From: Pyrrhosoma nymphula
Lineage: Eukaryota > Arthropoda > Insecta > Odonata > Coenagrionidae
DNA length: 64,000 nucleotides
NCBI GenBank assembly: GCA_963573305.1
Contig: OY754337.1
Location: 50,295,164 to 50,359,163, forward strand
Direction of reading: 5' to 3'
Below are positions 10,481-20,765 of the stretch, piece by piece. The notes beneath the pieces were generated by a model. That model worked only from the letters and a program-made list of their open reading frames with translations, did no database searches and was not told the DNA's origin. The position numbers were made by a program, and so were the translations under genes. Numbering within the stretch: position 1 is the first letter of the stretch; each line of letters starts with the position of its first letter.

Positions 10481-10669
10481 GGGGTAACTAATTCCAAGTG
10501 GGGTCTACTACAGTTAATATATAGGTTATCTCTGGTACCGAATTAATTGTTACCTGGCAACCGGGAGATGGAGTACCCTCCCATTCTTACTAGCTTACCA
10601 GCGCATTTATTTCTGCCTCCATCCCTTTGCTCATCAGCTTCCGTAATAGCCGTCTCTTAGACTTAATAA

Positions 10670-11034
10670 TTAGGTTTGTTGAAACGTAGTACTGCTAATT
10701 ATTTCATTTTCTCTTTAACGCGTGTTTCTTAATCTGCTACGTAATAATAACTGCACGTCTCGCATGCTTCCTGCATTAGTCTTATTTTTTGCGTTTATGT
10801 AGTAGCAAAATACTCCAATATAAATAGTTTATACGACATTGGTGGCAAAACTATAGTGAAGTTCATTTTGGTTAAATTTCACCTCCCGACAGGTATTTGG
10901 AGGTTTTTTCTTTTGCATTAATAACCGTAGTTTCATTAACTTTAGTAGGGTATAATATAGTGGAATTTGGTGAAAACCCACCCCCTCCATCACACCCTTG
11001 AGGTGGCTTCCAGGATATTATGTACATGTAGATG
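10670..11034 (+). mobile_element. Old LINE 3' UTR and tail
   Basis: Diverged 3' UTR with landmarks in the right order: AACTGCACGTCTCGCATGCT, GCGTTTATGTAGTAGC, TTCACCTCCCGACAGGTATT, then GAGGTGGCTTCCAGGATATT and ATGTACATGTAGATG. The hairpin arms are partly destroyed (TCCATC against CAGGAT). It belongs to an older branch than LINE-A. Confidence 0.65.
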
Positions 11035-11685
11035 AACACAGCATTCGTTGATCATTTCTTTTAACACCAAACGTGGCTCCCAGAAGACCGTTCGTCGCGC
11101 GGGTTTGAAAGTTACCCCTGAAACCCTGGTTGGGTTACCCACCATTATCTAACCAGCGCAAAACCAGAGTAATCGTCGTAGATGCATAAGGAAAGGTGTG
11201 TGAGCTCGGATCCTGAAGCATCTACCATTCACTCTCTCCCCCCCCCCCCCCCCCCCCCCCCGATTCTCTTCCTGCGTTACGATTGGAGGGGGTAGGTTTT
11301 CCCCTCCCCTCCCCTCAGAAGGGGCCGCGACGTAATGTGTCTGTGTACAGGGGGGGGGGGGTGTCGTGAGGGGGTAGGTATTTGGGGGAGCAGAGGTGGT
11401 CGACCCACTCCGATCTCGCCCCTTCCCGCACGGTCGCATGGTCAAGGTGTCACAACGGCTGTCACACAGTAGCATATATAATCTTTACACAGTAGCGTCT
11501 GCGGCCCGTAAGACGGCCGGCCATCTACAGCGTCCGGCTACGGTCGTGAACATGCGGAAAATGTACGATCCAACCTTGCGAGCGGGGACCCGACCTCACC
11601 TATGTGGGATTCCGGTGATGCTATTGGGCTCCCACGGTGCATTGAAGGAAGTCTCAGGCGGCACTCGGTTTAATCGTTTCCATCC
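11035..11685. other. Low-complexity C/G tract, no gene
   Basis: Holds a 24-base C run (11238-11261) and a 12-base G run (11350-11361) with pyrimidine-rich flanks. Open frames crossing these runs are compositional artefacts. Nothing else is recognised. Confidence 0.6.
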
Positions 11686-11687
11686 AC

Positions 11688-11790
11688 ATCTACGTAATAC
11701 GCTGCAATCCTTCTCGAGGGTGCGCAGCGGAGGGCATTTTCGCCAGCATGCACTACACTATAGTGTGGTGAAAGTATTAAAACTTGCAAA
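11688..11790 (-). mobile_element. Old LINE tail
   Basis: Degenerate CATCCACATCTACGTAATAC start, reverse hairpin remnant and CATGCACTACACTATAG block. Only about 100 bases survive. Confidence 0.55.
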
Positions 11791-11912
11791 TATTTGTTAG
11801 GAGGTGAAGTTTCTCTGTAATTGTCAAATTAAATAATAGCCCTAATTTCCTGAGAGAATTTGAGGCTAAATAATTCTTCGAAGACGTTGGGAACATTAAA
11901 AAAACTCCGAGC

Positions 11913-11945
11913 TTCTACATCTACAAAATACCCTGCAAGCCATAC
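11913..11945 (-). mobile_element. 33-base LINE-A tail
   Basis: CTTCTACATCTACAAAATAC then CCTGCAAGCCA and an abrupt change to unrelated sequence. Only the hexamers and one arm of the hairpin are present, so this is an extreme 5' truncation or a breakage product. Confidence 0.6.
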
Positions 11946-12175
11946 GCATTAAGTTAGAGAGATGAATTATAAGACGGAAAATGTCAAAATGTAATTTTTC
12001 CGCGTATGATTAAGGACAGCGACTCGGTAGAAACGATCATAAGCATAAGAAAATATTAATGTGCCTGGTGACCGGTGCAGCGTGTGGGATTTGACCTTGA
12101 ACAAGGACGAGCATTGCTTCTACATGTCCCCCTGCCAAACACCCTAGAGGTGGCTCGCAGGGTAATATGTAGATG
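11946..12175 (+). mobile_element. LINE relic ending in LINE-C tail
   Basis: 11946-12060 is a decayed RT C-terminus plus start of the 3' UTR. 12060-12175 holds GGTGACCGGTGCAGCGTGTG, ACGAGCATTGC and a clean C-type tail: CCCTGC at 12130-12135 paired with GCAGGG at 12157-12162, then TAATATGTAGATGTA. Whether the two halves are one element is unclear. Confidence 0.65.
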
Positions 12176-12234
12176 TACATCTACAATACACTATGGGCGC
12201 GTTCCGAAATTAACTGCCTGTGCTGCCGTGAAAC

Positions 12235-12452
12235 GGTTGACGGTCACTCTCCATTTTGATGACATCTGTAGTATAGTGTTGCATGCTTGTGAGGCTTCGC
12301 CTCGTGACAAGCATTAGCGATTTATGCTAATGCATAATTAGTCGTAGTTACACTAACTTTAGGGTATAGTGTAATGCATGTTGGTGATTACTCACCCCCT
12401 GCCACACACCCCTGAGGTGGCTTGCAGGGTATTTTGTAGATGTAGATGTAGA
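12235..12452 (+). mobile_element. LINE-A 3' UTR, 5' truncated
   Basis: About 218 bases beginning TTGACGGTCACTCTCCATTT. All four stem-loops are intact and the copy ends GTAGATGTAGATGTAG. It is close to the 7.5 kb copy and therefore young. Confidence 0.9.
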
Positions 12453-13073
12453 GTGGTAACTTATCATAAGACTGGCATGTATAATAATTGTCGGGAAACG
12501 TAATATGTTGCATAAATTTAATTGTTAGGGAAAATATTCTGCGATGTTATCTTCAACAACCCGTATATTTACCTAATTTTCGATATAACTCTAGGAAACG
12601 CTTCGTACGACTGGCCATGAAGAAAATCCAGGGCTAGAAAAATATATTCTAAGTCTTGTTTATAAGGCCAAGATTCAAATTGCTTACTATAAATTCGATA
12701 GTGTTAATTATAACGGAGATTTGTTTAATAACACAGGGTTTTTTCTCCATGTTCGGGTAGCTGACGCGAACTCATTTTATTCTCGTCAGAGAAAGTAACC
12801 AATCAGTATAAAGTAGCATTAAGTAGCAAGGCAATGAAAATTAGAATACAATTAGCATGCTCTTTAAGGATTAGCATTAGCTCTTAATAAGGATTAGCAT
12901 TAAGAATAAACGCATTGAAAGATCGCTTACAGGGATACTACATACTATAGACTCCTTGATCGCTTATAATAAATAACCACGCAATTCGGCCATATTGAAT
13001 TTCAAGCCACTGCCGACCGTTCCGAAATCCATGCTACTGCAGCAGCTGCAGTACAGTTTCGCGTTCCGTTTCA
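12453..13073. other. No recognisable feature
   Basis: AT-rich sequence with short repeats of AGGATTAGCATTA around 12870-12910. No coding or transposon signature seen. Confidence 0.5.
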
Positions 13074-13074
13074 T

Positions 13075-14335
13075 CTACATCTACAAAATACCCTGCAAGC
13101 CACCTCAGGGGTGTGTGGCAGGGGGTGAGTAATCACCAACATGCATTACACTATACCCTAAAGTTAGTGTAACTACGACTAATTATGCATTAGCATAAAT
13201 CGCTAATGCTTGTCACGAGGCGAAGCCTCACAAGCATGCAACACTACATCTACATCTACGATGTACCGTGCAAGCCACCACTAGGGTGTGTGGCACGGGG
13301 TGATTCCACACCAGGCATGCAGCACTCGTCCCAGAACAAATCCGAACCTCGCACGCCCCCCCTGGCTCTAGGCGCAGGCCAAAGGTAGTCAGGAGAACAG
13401 TGCGCAGTCCAACCGGAAAAGTACGTAAAAGAACATAAAAATATGCAGAAAAATGCTATAGACATATCTAGTGGTTAATATTACTGATACTGTTAATTAT
13501 TAAAACTACGAGATGCTACCTCATGCAAAGAACAAAATAAAATAATGCCGGGCTAATCGACCGGTGTGAAGAGTTAGTAATTATGTGGTGTTATTAAGCA
13601 CAATTGAAAATTCTACTCTACCTATTGAGGGTGGGAGTTTCAAGTGATTGATCTATCGCAACTATTATGATCCCTTATTGTACGTGGGAAAAATGACATT
13701 TTAAATCTATCGGTTCTGCAGTCAATTTCCTTTATTTTATTCCTGTGATCGCTTCTACCGTAGTACGTTGGCTCTAGCAGTATGTGTTGAACGTCCGGCA
13801 AAAAACTGTCTGCTCCGAGTTTGCGCAAAAGATATAATCTGTATTTCTTCCTTCGATCAGTAAGAGATTCCCACCCTAATTCCTTCAACAATTCGGTAAC
13901 ACTGCTAAGTTTATCGTAACAACCTTTCACAAATCTTGCTGCTCTCCGTTGTATTCTATCTATTTCAGAGATTAGTCCTACTTCGTACTACTACTTAGAT
14001 TAGTCCTACTACACTACAGATGTCATCAAAATGGAGAGTGACCGTCAATATACATGCATTCTACAACTACACAGATGGACAGGGACTCAAGACCCATGTA
14101 GAAAACATGCTAGGCGTGCTGTTAGTATGTACTAGGTAACAGATAAGGATTCAAGTATTAGGAGTACTACCACTACTAAGAGCTACACTACCTAACGACA
14201 AACATAGATAAAAGTCTCATGGTAGCTATTATGGTCCCTTATCGTTCGTGGGAAAAATGACATCTTAAATCTATCCGTTCTGCAGTCTAGTTCCCTAATT
14301 TTACTCTCATGATCTGATCTACCGTAGTATGTCCC
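13075..14335 (-). mobile_element. LINE-A split by a LINE-B
   Basis: Left part 13075-13248: tail, hairpins and GAGGCGAAGCCTCACAAGCA. Right part 14011-14335: the rest of the 3' UTR and the ORF end up to the PTYYGR region. The break is at ACACTACA, present at 13241-13248 and again at 14011-14018, with LINE-B between. The two parts join into an uninterrupted LINE-A 3' end. Confidence 0.9.
13249..14010 (-). mobile_element. LINE-B inserted in LINE-A with 8 bp duplication
   Basis: 762 bases: B-type tail, 3' UTR and RT C-terminus (open frame 13930-13640: KGCYDKLSSVTELLKELGWE, PTYYGRSDHRNKIKEIDC, MSFFPRTIRDHNSCD). It is flanked by ACACTACA on both sides. At the 5' end GATTAGTCCTACT is repeated with a few bases between (about 13970-14010), a small duplication of the kind made when the cDNA end is joined. 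Confidence 0.92.
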
Positions 14336-14510
14336 CCTATCCAAGTCTAGAACTGAATTTAAGAACTGAATATTAAGAACTGAATATGTTTTCTACATAG
14401 GTCTTGAGTCTCTGTACATTTGTGTAGTTGAAAAATACATATATATATATACTAACGGTCCCTCTCCATTGTGAGCATATCTGTAGTGTAGTGCATGCTT
14501 GTGAGGCTTC

Positions 14511-15272
14511 GGGCCGTATTTTTAAACCATACTCTTCCTCTTACTCTTCGCCGGAGGAGGAAGAGTGCGAGTTGTGACTCTACCCACTATTCGTATTCTA
14601 GAACGTTCCTACAGCGAAACCAAACTCTTCCTCTTCGATGGAGGGGCTTGGAGGGACTGTTGAGTAGATCGCTGAAATTCTCATAACTACGTAATGCTTC
14701 GATGACGTTTCGTGTGACGTTTGCTACCCACAGTTCATTCCGGCTTTAACGAAACAGCAAGAAGAAGAAGAATAATTAAAGATGGAAAAAGATATTTTGA
14801 TCGCTCGTCGGCCTCGGTGGCGGCGGGGTAACGTCCTCGCCTGTCAACCCAAAGGTCGCGGGTTCGAGTTTCTCCTTTCAAAGTTTAAAAGGATTTTTCT
14901 CCTCCCTGGACATGGTTGTGTGTGTTGTCCTTTGTTATTGTTACAACGCCTGATGTAAAATGGCCCTCGAGGCTGTATTCAGGTTGATGAAATAAATAAA
15001 ATAAAATATTGCGTGATGTGTCTGGAAAAAAATGCCTAAATCCGGAGGTAATCGACGCATTCCGCCATATTAGGCCTTGGAACTGTTCCTTCTATTTTGG
15101 AGGATGGACTGAGCCATGCTACTAATAGGATCAAGAGATTCGTTTGTTTGTAGAGAGCGTTGAGCCTACAACCGAAGAGGTACGTTTAAAAAACGCTTGG
15201 AGGTTGAGTTGTCACCACAAACGCGTCATAGAGGAAGAGTCGTTCCTCTAGGAACGTCTTAGAATACGGCCC
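14511..15272. mobile_element. PIF/Harbinger-like non-autonomous element
   Basis: 762 bases bounded by perfect 10-base terminal inverted repeats, GGGCCGTATT (14511-14520) and AATACGGCCC (15263-15272). TTC is present on both sides (14508-14510, 15273-15275) and only once in uninterrupted LINE-A copies. The subterminal parts carry GAGGAAGAG/CTCTTCCTC inverted motifs and AGAACGTTCCT/AGGAACGT motifs. A 3 bp duplication and GGG-start termini suit PIF/Harbinger, though the usual duplication there is TWA. There is no transposase. A tRNA-derived SINE lies inside. Confidence 0.75.
14807..15010 (+). mobile_element. tRNA-derived SINE
   Basis: The 5' part resembles a tRNA: GGCCTCGGTGGCGGCGGGGT (box A side), CGTCCTCGCCTG, then box B-like GGTTCGAGTTT at 14861-14871. 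The body contains TGGCCCTCGAGGCTGTATTC and the copy ends in an AAATAAATAAAATAAAAT tail, as expected of a LINE-mobilised SINE. The head matches the antisense copy at 56563-56654, which has a better box B. It is not a functional tRNA gene: the acceptor and anticodon stems do not close. Confidence 0.82.
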
Positions 15273-15426
15273 TTCGTCTCGTGACAAGCGTTAGCGATTT
15301 ATGCTAATCCATAATTAGTCGTAGTTACACTAACTTTAGGGCATAGTGTAATGCATGTTGGTGAATACTCACCCCCTGCCACACACCCCTGAGGTGACTT
15401 GCAGGGTATTTTGTAGATGTAGATGT

Positions 15427-16076
15427 TAAGTCTGCATCGGAAGGTCTATAATATGAGCAAATAAAAATTCTTTTCGTTGAGCATTTTATGGAACACCACA
15501 CACTTTCTAAATCATTATCTGGAAATATTTCGGCTCTGATGACGAACTCATCTTTGACTGCGATAAATAATCCTCCTCCTGTTATCGCTGTTCGGTCTTT
15601 TCTGTATATTGCATATGATTTTGGGAAGATCTTGGTATCCGCAATTTCATTCGATAACCAACTTTCTGTTCCTATTACTACATTAGCGTCCGTGCTCTCA
15701 ATGAGATTGTGAAAACCAGCGACTTTGTTTTTTATGCTGTGGGAGTTAACGACCACAATGGAAATAGAATCCCTGGGATACGACTTACAAATCCTGTCTA
15801 TTGAGTATTTTATATTATTAACGGCACTTTTTTATGTACCTGAGCTGCGGTTTCTATTTCTTTCGGGTAGTAAGTCATTCCGAATTTGAAAAAAGCTCTT
15901 ATTCGTACCAATATTTACGGTGACCCCTTTACTTAATGACCCACTACATGATCTACTCCCTGCCCTACTCTCTACCCTAAAAAAGGCCTGCAGAGCTCTA
16001 AAGTCGATCGATCCAGGTTTCAATACATGGCTCACATCGCGAGGCGAATCACGGATACTCCACGTAGAATCCACCT
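15427..16076 (-). pseudogene. Inverted 5' segment of LINE-B, endonuclease domain
   Basis: On the minus strand it reads SIVVVNSHSIKNKVAGFHNL, VVIGTESWLSNEI, IYRKDRTAITGGGLFIAVK and FICSYYRPSDADL: the N-terminal half of the LINE-B endonuclease, preceded by about 80 codons of upstream sequence. GDFN and SDH are absent because the segment stops at 15427. It abuts the tail of the preceding LINE-A on one side and plus-strand LINE-B RT on the other, the layout of a twin-primed 5' inversion. Confidence 0.82.
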
Positions 16077-17300
16077 GTCATCGGTCCCTTATTGCTCCCT
16101 TTGTATATTAATGATATCACTACCGTTGCTACGAGCAAAAATCGCCTCTTCGCAGACGACGCAGTTTTGTACAGGGTCCTAGGCAATGAGTCTGACAAGA
16201 TCTAGTCACAAAAAGACCTAGATGTTATAAATGAATGGTGCAATACTTGGCAGTTAGAATTGAATTTTTAAAAATGCGTTGCTAATAATTTTTGGAAAAA
16301 GAATAGCTCGGTCATTGAAACGTACACAATTGATCAAACCACCTTATCAAATAGAGAGTCAGTCAAATACTTAGGTGTGCCTTTACTCAGGACCTGTCTT
16401 GGGGGAAACACGTCCGGGAAATCTGCGGATATTCTAGTCCTAAATTGGGATTTATTAAAAGAATATTAGGAAAATGCGACGATAAGGTTAAAAAGCGATG
16501 TTACTTGTCACTCGTGATACCTCAATTGGAGTTTGCCACTAGCATATGAGACCCTTACGAAATAGGACTAATCTCTAAAATAGATCGAATACAACGGAGA
16601 GCAGCAAGCTTTGTGAAAAGTTGTTGCGATAAACGTAGCAGTGCTACTGAATTGTTGAAGGAATTAGGATGGGAATCTGTAACTGATCGAAGGGAGAAAT
16701 ACAGGTTAAATCTTTTGCGCAAGTTTGGAGCAGACAGTTTTTTGCCGGACGTTCACCATATACTGCTAGAGCCAACGTACGACGGCAAAAGCGATCACAG
16801 GAATAAGATAAAGGAAATTGACTGCAGAACCGATAGATGTAGAATGTCATTTTTCCCACGCACAATAAGGGATCATAATAGTTGCGATAGATCAATCATA
16901 TGAAACTCCCAACCTCAATAGGTAGAGTAGACTTTTCACTTGTGTTTAATAACATAACATCATAACTAACACTTCACACCGCTTGATATGTCCGGCATTA
17001 TTTTCTTTTGTTCTCTGCATGAAATAGCATCTCGAAGCATTCACAAATTAACAGTATTAGTAATATTAACCACTAGATGCGTCTTTAGCATTGTTCTGCA
17101 TGTTAATTTACGTAGCATTCTCCCAGTTTCTGGTTGGACTGCGCACTGTTCTCCTGACTGTTTTTGGCCTGTGCCTAGCGCCAGGGGGAGCGTGCGAGGT
17201 TCTTATTTGTGCTCGGATGAGTGCTGCATGCCTGGTGTGGAATCACCCCGTGCCACTCACCCTAGTGGTGGCTTTCTCGGTACTTCGTAGATGTAGAATA
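16077..17300 (+). pseudogene. LINE-B 3' part: RT, C-terminus, 3' UTR and tail
   Basis: Starts within GSVIGPLL. RLFADDAVLYR is readable near 16140, then many stops and frameshifts, ESVKYLGV, and an open C-terminal stretch 16613-16903 (LLKELGWESVTDRREKYRL, DRCRMSFFPRTIRDHN). The 3' UTR follows, and a B tail whose hairpin arm is damaged (CTTTCTCGGT instead of CTTGCACGGT) before CTTCGTAGATGTAG. With the inverted 15427-16076 part it forms one insertion of about 1.87 kb. Confidence 0.85.
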
Positions 17301-17755
17301 TTCGGCGAAGTTCTGCGATGCTTCATTCGATACATCGATCCTAGTTTCGAGGCGAGGTTCGTAAAGCACCTTCGCGCTGCTCCCCTGCTCAAAGAACTTA
17401 CTTCGAGCGATGCTGCGTCGCGTCTTAATAGAATGCGCGGGGCTGCCTTGGAAAGCGAAGGGGACAGACAGACGCGTCACCCATTCTCCCATCCTTTCAC
17501 CCCTTCCCTTTCGTACGCCTCCCCTACCCACTCGAAGGAAGGAGAGGAAGAATAGAAGAAGGATGATATGGGCAAGAAGTTTCGACGTCTTTTTTTTGTC
17601 TCACATGACGCTCCAAAAGCATGCCGAGCTGAAGAACGAAGTGGGAGGGAATAAAAGGGACATTTAAAAGTAAAATTTAAGCGTTTAGGGTATTAGTTTT
17701 TTTCATGACGATTCTGGCCTTAGCATAACTGGTACATACAAAACCCTCCTTTGAA
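17301..17755. other. GC-rich and pyrimidine-rich spacer, no gene
   Basis: Overlapping open frames on both strands are driven by base composition. No motif recognised. Confidence 0.5.
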
Positions 17756-17835
17756 TACATCTACAACCACATCCACGCGAACCAACTTTCCAGCCATCTC
17801 AAGGGGGTGATTCCTCGCCTGGCATGCCCTAACCG
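17756..17835 (-). mobile_element. Old LINE-B-like tail
   Basis: TACATCTACAACCACATCCA, a damaged hairpin region, then GGGGTGATTCCTCGCCTGGC, which matches the B 3' UTR order. Heavily diverged. Confidence 0.5.
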
Positions 17836-18074
17836 TCAAACACACAAAATATAATTTTGTTAACGTTATTTTAATCTATATAATGTTATGTGACGTATGT
17901 TTAATGAGATTTTACAGATGGAATGTGGTGTCTTAACCAATATTCTATTCGTGCGGGGTGGACGGTGTACTCATACACTACAAATTACGGAAACATAAAA
18001 CAGAAAGTTAATTAGCATCTCACACAGAAGTTGTAAGTTTAAAATAAAAATAAAAGACAGTATTAAGGCAACTC

Positions 18075-18260
18075 TTACAGTCATCACCATCAAAATTATT
18101 GGCGGCGTCGACCATAGTTATTGTGATCGTTAATCGAGCGTGGAAAAAAGTTCATTTTAAACCTGACCGCCCTGGAATCTGTCTCTCTAATTTTATGTAT
18201 GTGATCGAACCTATATGGTACCGGTTTTTTAATGTCTTCTTTACGTCTTCGGCGATGGAT
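18075..18260 (-). pseudogene. Old LINE RT C-terminal relic
   Basis: The reverse complement gives a decayed KMSFFPR-like and DRF..KI region matching the LINE-A/B C-terminus (TTAATCGAGCGTGGAAAAA, CTCTCTAATTTTATGTATGT). Stops in all frames. 18261-18805 beyond it shows nothing I can name. Confidence 0.55.
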
Positions 18261-18809
18261 GTCTTTATAAATATAAAAATAGGTTAAATTTCAGGGTTTA
18301 GACTTTTGTTTTAGATGCACGTCATGACTTTGATTGGTGTTTGGTGGAGTTTCCTTCGTGGAATAGCATCCGAGAGAAATTTTAATAGAGTGAAACGGTA
18401 ATATTTTAGACGATAAATATTTGTTTTTTATTGCCCATCGGCCCTTAGGCGAGATTGATGGAATAACATCCGTCCAATTAAATTTCGAATAGAAAAACAT
18501 TTCCGTGAATTCTAATTTCTTCTTTCCTATCCATACTTTTCCGTAATTTCTGGATTATCACTTGTTGAAAATTTCCGGCGATAGAACTAGGAAAAATGTC
18601 AGCGTTTTGGTGAAGCTTCTGGTGCTTATCCGCATTCTGAAGAATTACTGAATATCCACCGTTGAATATCATGGGAGAGAAACATTTTTCGAGAGCGTTT
18701 TTTTATTGTTTTCAGATTCCATCCAGGTGGTCCATATGGGAATTAATGCCTAAGGGCAAGGGGAAGGACCAAACACTGTCCTAGAAAATATCGAGTTAGA
18801 GACGTTATA

Positions 18810-19195
18810 CGAGGTCTGATCAAATGTTCAGGGACTGATTTTATTTATAAACTAATCGAAAAACATAACATCGTACTCCAGGCGTGGCTAATTTTCCGGG
18901 ATTTCCACCGCGTCGATACATCTTCGTACGACAGTTTCGTCGGTGTTTCATCAGGCGTCTTCAGGTATAAAGTTCACTTCATACCTGAAGACGCCCGCTG
19001 AAACGCCAGCGAAACTGTCGTACGAATATTTACGACGCGGAGGGAATCCCGGAAAATTAGCCATGCCTATTCCACCACTCCGCTGAAGCCTTCATCAATA
19101 ATTACAACGTTCTGAACATTATCCCCTTCTAAGTACTCCCCCAGCTTAGCCACACACTTTTCTTAACTGCCCTGCCACAACTGGAAGCCTGAGGG
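18810..19195 (-). mobile_element. Mariner-like relic with internal foldback
   Basis: The plus-strand left end, TACGAGGTCTGATCAAATG after TA, resembles a mariner terminal repeat read inward. On the minus strand, 19190-19090 gives FQLWQGS, a stop, then EKCVAKLGEYLEGDNVQN, similar in style to the C-terminus of mariner transposases. Between them lies the large inverted repeat 18881-19067. The other terminus and the DDD catalytic core are missing. The family call rests on the terminus and one short peptide. Confidence 0.5.
18881..19067. repeat. Long inverted repeat (foldback)
   Basis: Left arm 18881-18968 starts GGCGTGGCTAATTTTCCGGG and ends GGCGTCTTCAGGTAT. Right arm 18981-19067 starts ATACCTGAAGACGCC and ends CCCGGAAAATTAGCCATGCC. 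The spacer is 12 bases and the arms are about 88 bases with few mismatches. As RNA or single-stranded DNA it would form a long hairpin. Confidence 0.9.
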
Positions 19196-19265
19196 GAGAC
19201 GCGTTTTTTTCTGAATCCTGTTTAGTTCCTCCAGCGATTTTTAAAATCTCTTTGACTATGTCAAA

Positions 19266-19362
19266 TCATCATCTACATCTAAATCTACGAAGTAACGCGA
19301 AAGCCACCTCATGGGTGTGTGGCACGGGGTGATTCCACACTGCTCTAGGCATACAGCCCATT
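19266..19362 (-). mobile_element. LINE-B tail
   Basis: CATCTACATCTAAATCTACG, hairpin, GGGGTGATTCCACACTGCTC, then truncation. It abuts the 5' end of a plus-strand LINE-B at about 19373, so the pair is head-to-head. Confidence 0.75.
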
Positions 19363-19372
19363 GAAGTGGAAT

Positions 19373-20515
19373 CGTTTGGGAAATCTGCGGACAGGTTAGT
19401 CGCAAATTGGGATTTATTAAATGAATACTAGGAAAATGTGACAAGAAGGTTAAAGAGCGATGTTATTTTTCACTCATGATACCTCAATTGGAGTTTGCCG
19501 CTAGCATATGGGACCCTTACGAAGTAAGACTAATCTCAGAAATAAATCGAATAGAACGGAGAGGAGCATGATTTGTAAAAAGTTGTTACGATAAACAAAG
19601 CAGTGTTACCAAATTGTTGAAGGAATTAGGGTGGGAATCTCTAACTGATCGAAGGGAGAAATGCAGGTTATATGTTTTGCGAAAGTTCGAAGCAGACAAT
19701 GTTTTGCCGGAAGTTCAACATATTTTGCTAGAGCCAACGTACTACGGTAGAAGCGATCACAGGAATAAGATAAAGGAAATTGACTGCAGAATCGATAGAT
19801 TTAAAATGTAATTTTTTCCACGTACAATAAGGGATCATAATAGTTGCGATAGATCAATCATATGAGACTCCCACCCTCACTAGGTAGAGTAGACTTTTCA
19901 CTTGTGCTTAATAACATAACATCATTACTAACACTTCACACCGCTTGATATGTCCGGCATTATTTTCTTTTGTTCTCTGCATGAAGTAGTATCTCTTATC
20001 GTTCATAAATTAATAATATCCCGGGTAATTAGTAATATTAACCACTACATCTACATCTACGATGTACCGTGCAAGCCACCACTGGGGTGTGTGGCACGGG
20101 GTGATTCCACACCAGGCATGCAGCACTCATCCCAGAACAAATCCGAACCTCGCACGTTCCCCCTGGCTCTAGGCGCAGGCCAAAAGCAGTCAGGAGAACA
20201 GTGCGCAGTCCAACCGGAAACTGGGAGAGTGATACGTAAAAGAACATACAAACATGCAGAAAAATGCTATAGACACATCTAGTGGTTAATAGTACTGATA
20301 CTGTTAATTTATGAATACTACGAGATGCTACCTCATGCAAAAAACAAAATAAAATAATGCCGGACTAATCGACCGGTGTGAAGAGTTAGTAGATGTGACA
20401 TAACCATTATACTGCATGTTCATTTACGTAGCACTCTCCCAGTTTCTAGTTTGACTGCGCACTGTTCTCCTGACTGCTATTTGGTCTGCTACTACGGTAA
20501 TTCAAAGATGTAGAA
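19373..20515 (+). mobile_element. LINE-B, 5' truncated, split by an antisense LINE-B
   Basis: RT C-terminus from WGKHVREICGQ-like sequence through LKELGWESLTDRREKCRL (19614 onward), PTYYGRSDHRNKIKEIDC and the stop, then 3' UTR up to 20045. Resumes at about 20396 with CTGCATGTTCATTTACGTAG and decays near 20515. Several frame lesions lie upstream of 19614. Confidence 0.83.
20046..20395 (-). mobile_element. LINE-B 3' end nested in opposite orientation
   Basis: 350 bases from TACATCTACATCTACGATG through the B hairpin and 3' UTR to CGACCGGTGTGAAGAGTTAG. It contains no coding sequence. Inserted inside the sense LINE-B 3' UTR, so the locus contains a long imperfect palindrome of B sequence. Confidence 0.85.
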
Positions 20516-20765
20516 GAAATCCGACCTCGCACCATCCCCTGGCCGTTAGGCGGTGACCAAAAAAACAATAGAAAAATGCACAGCCATGCTAGAAACTAGG
20601 AGCGTGTCACGTTGGCAAACATACCAACATGGAGTACACTTACCCGTGATAAAATGCCGCTACTGATTAGTATTACCAATTTCAATATTAATTTCCAGGA
20701 TACGACGACATAGCAATTCATGCAGAAGGAAAAATCACGTGATAAATTTCAAACGGGATGAGGTT
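20516..20765 (-). mobile_element. Old LINE-B-like 3' UTR
   Basis: AATCCGACCTCGCACCATCC, CTAGAAACTAGGAGCGTGTC, and CTACTGATTAGTATTACC in the order expected of an antisense B 3' UTR, without a preserved tail hairpin. Confidence 0.55.

Larger units (their letters stand above)
14385..15426 (+). mobile_element. LINE-A 3' UTR split by a Harbinger-like MITE
   Basis: Left part 14385-14510 runs from TGTTTTCTACATAGGTCTTG to GTGAGGCTTC. Right part 15273-15426 continues with TTCGTCTCGTGACAAGC to the tail GTAGATGTAGATG. The break falls in the loop of the first 3' UTR hairpin. It is head-to-head with the minus-strand LINE-A ending at 14335, separated by about 50 bases containing three AAGAACTGAAT-like repeats. 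Confidence 0.88.

Noticed and set aside
11150..11480. Proline/glycine-rich proteins across the C and G runs
   Set aside because: Driven by homopolymer runs of 24 C and 12 G.
14807..14880. tRNA gene
   Set aside because: It has box A/B-like sequence but no closing acceptor stem, and it continues into a SINE body with an A-rich tail. The antisense copy at 56.6 kb is likewise SINE.
15325..15430. Endonuclease frame running into the TSTKYPASHLRGVW peptide
   Set aside because: The last part is translated LINE-A tail read antisense. It is a chance fusion across an insertion joint.
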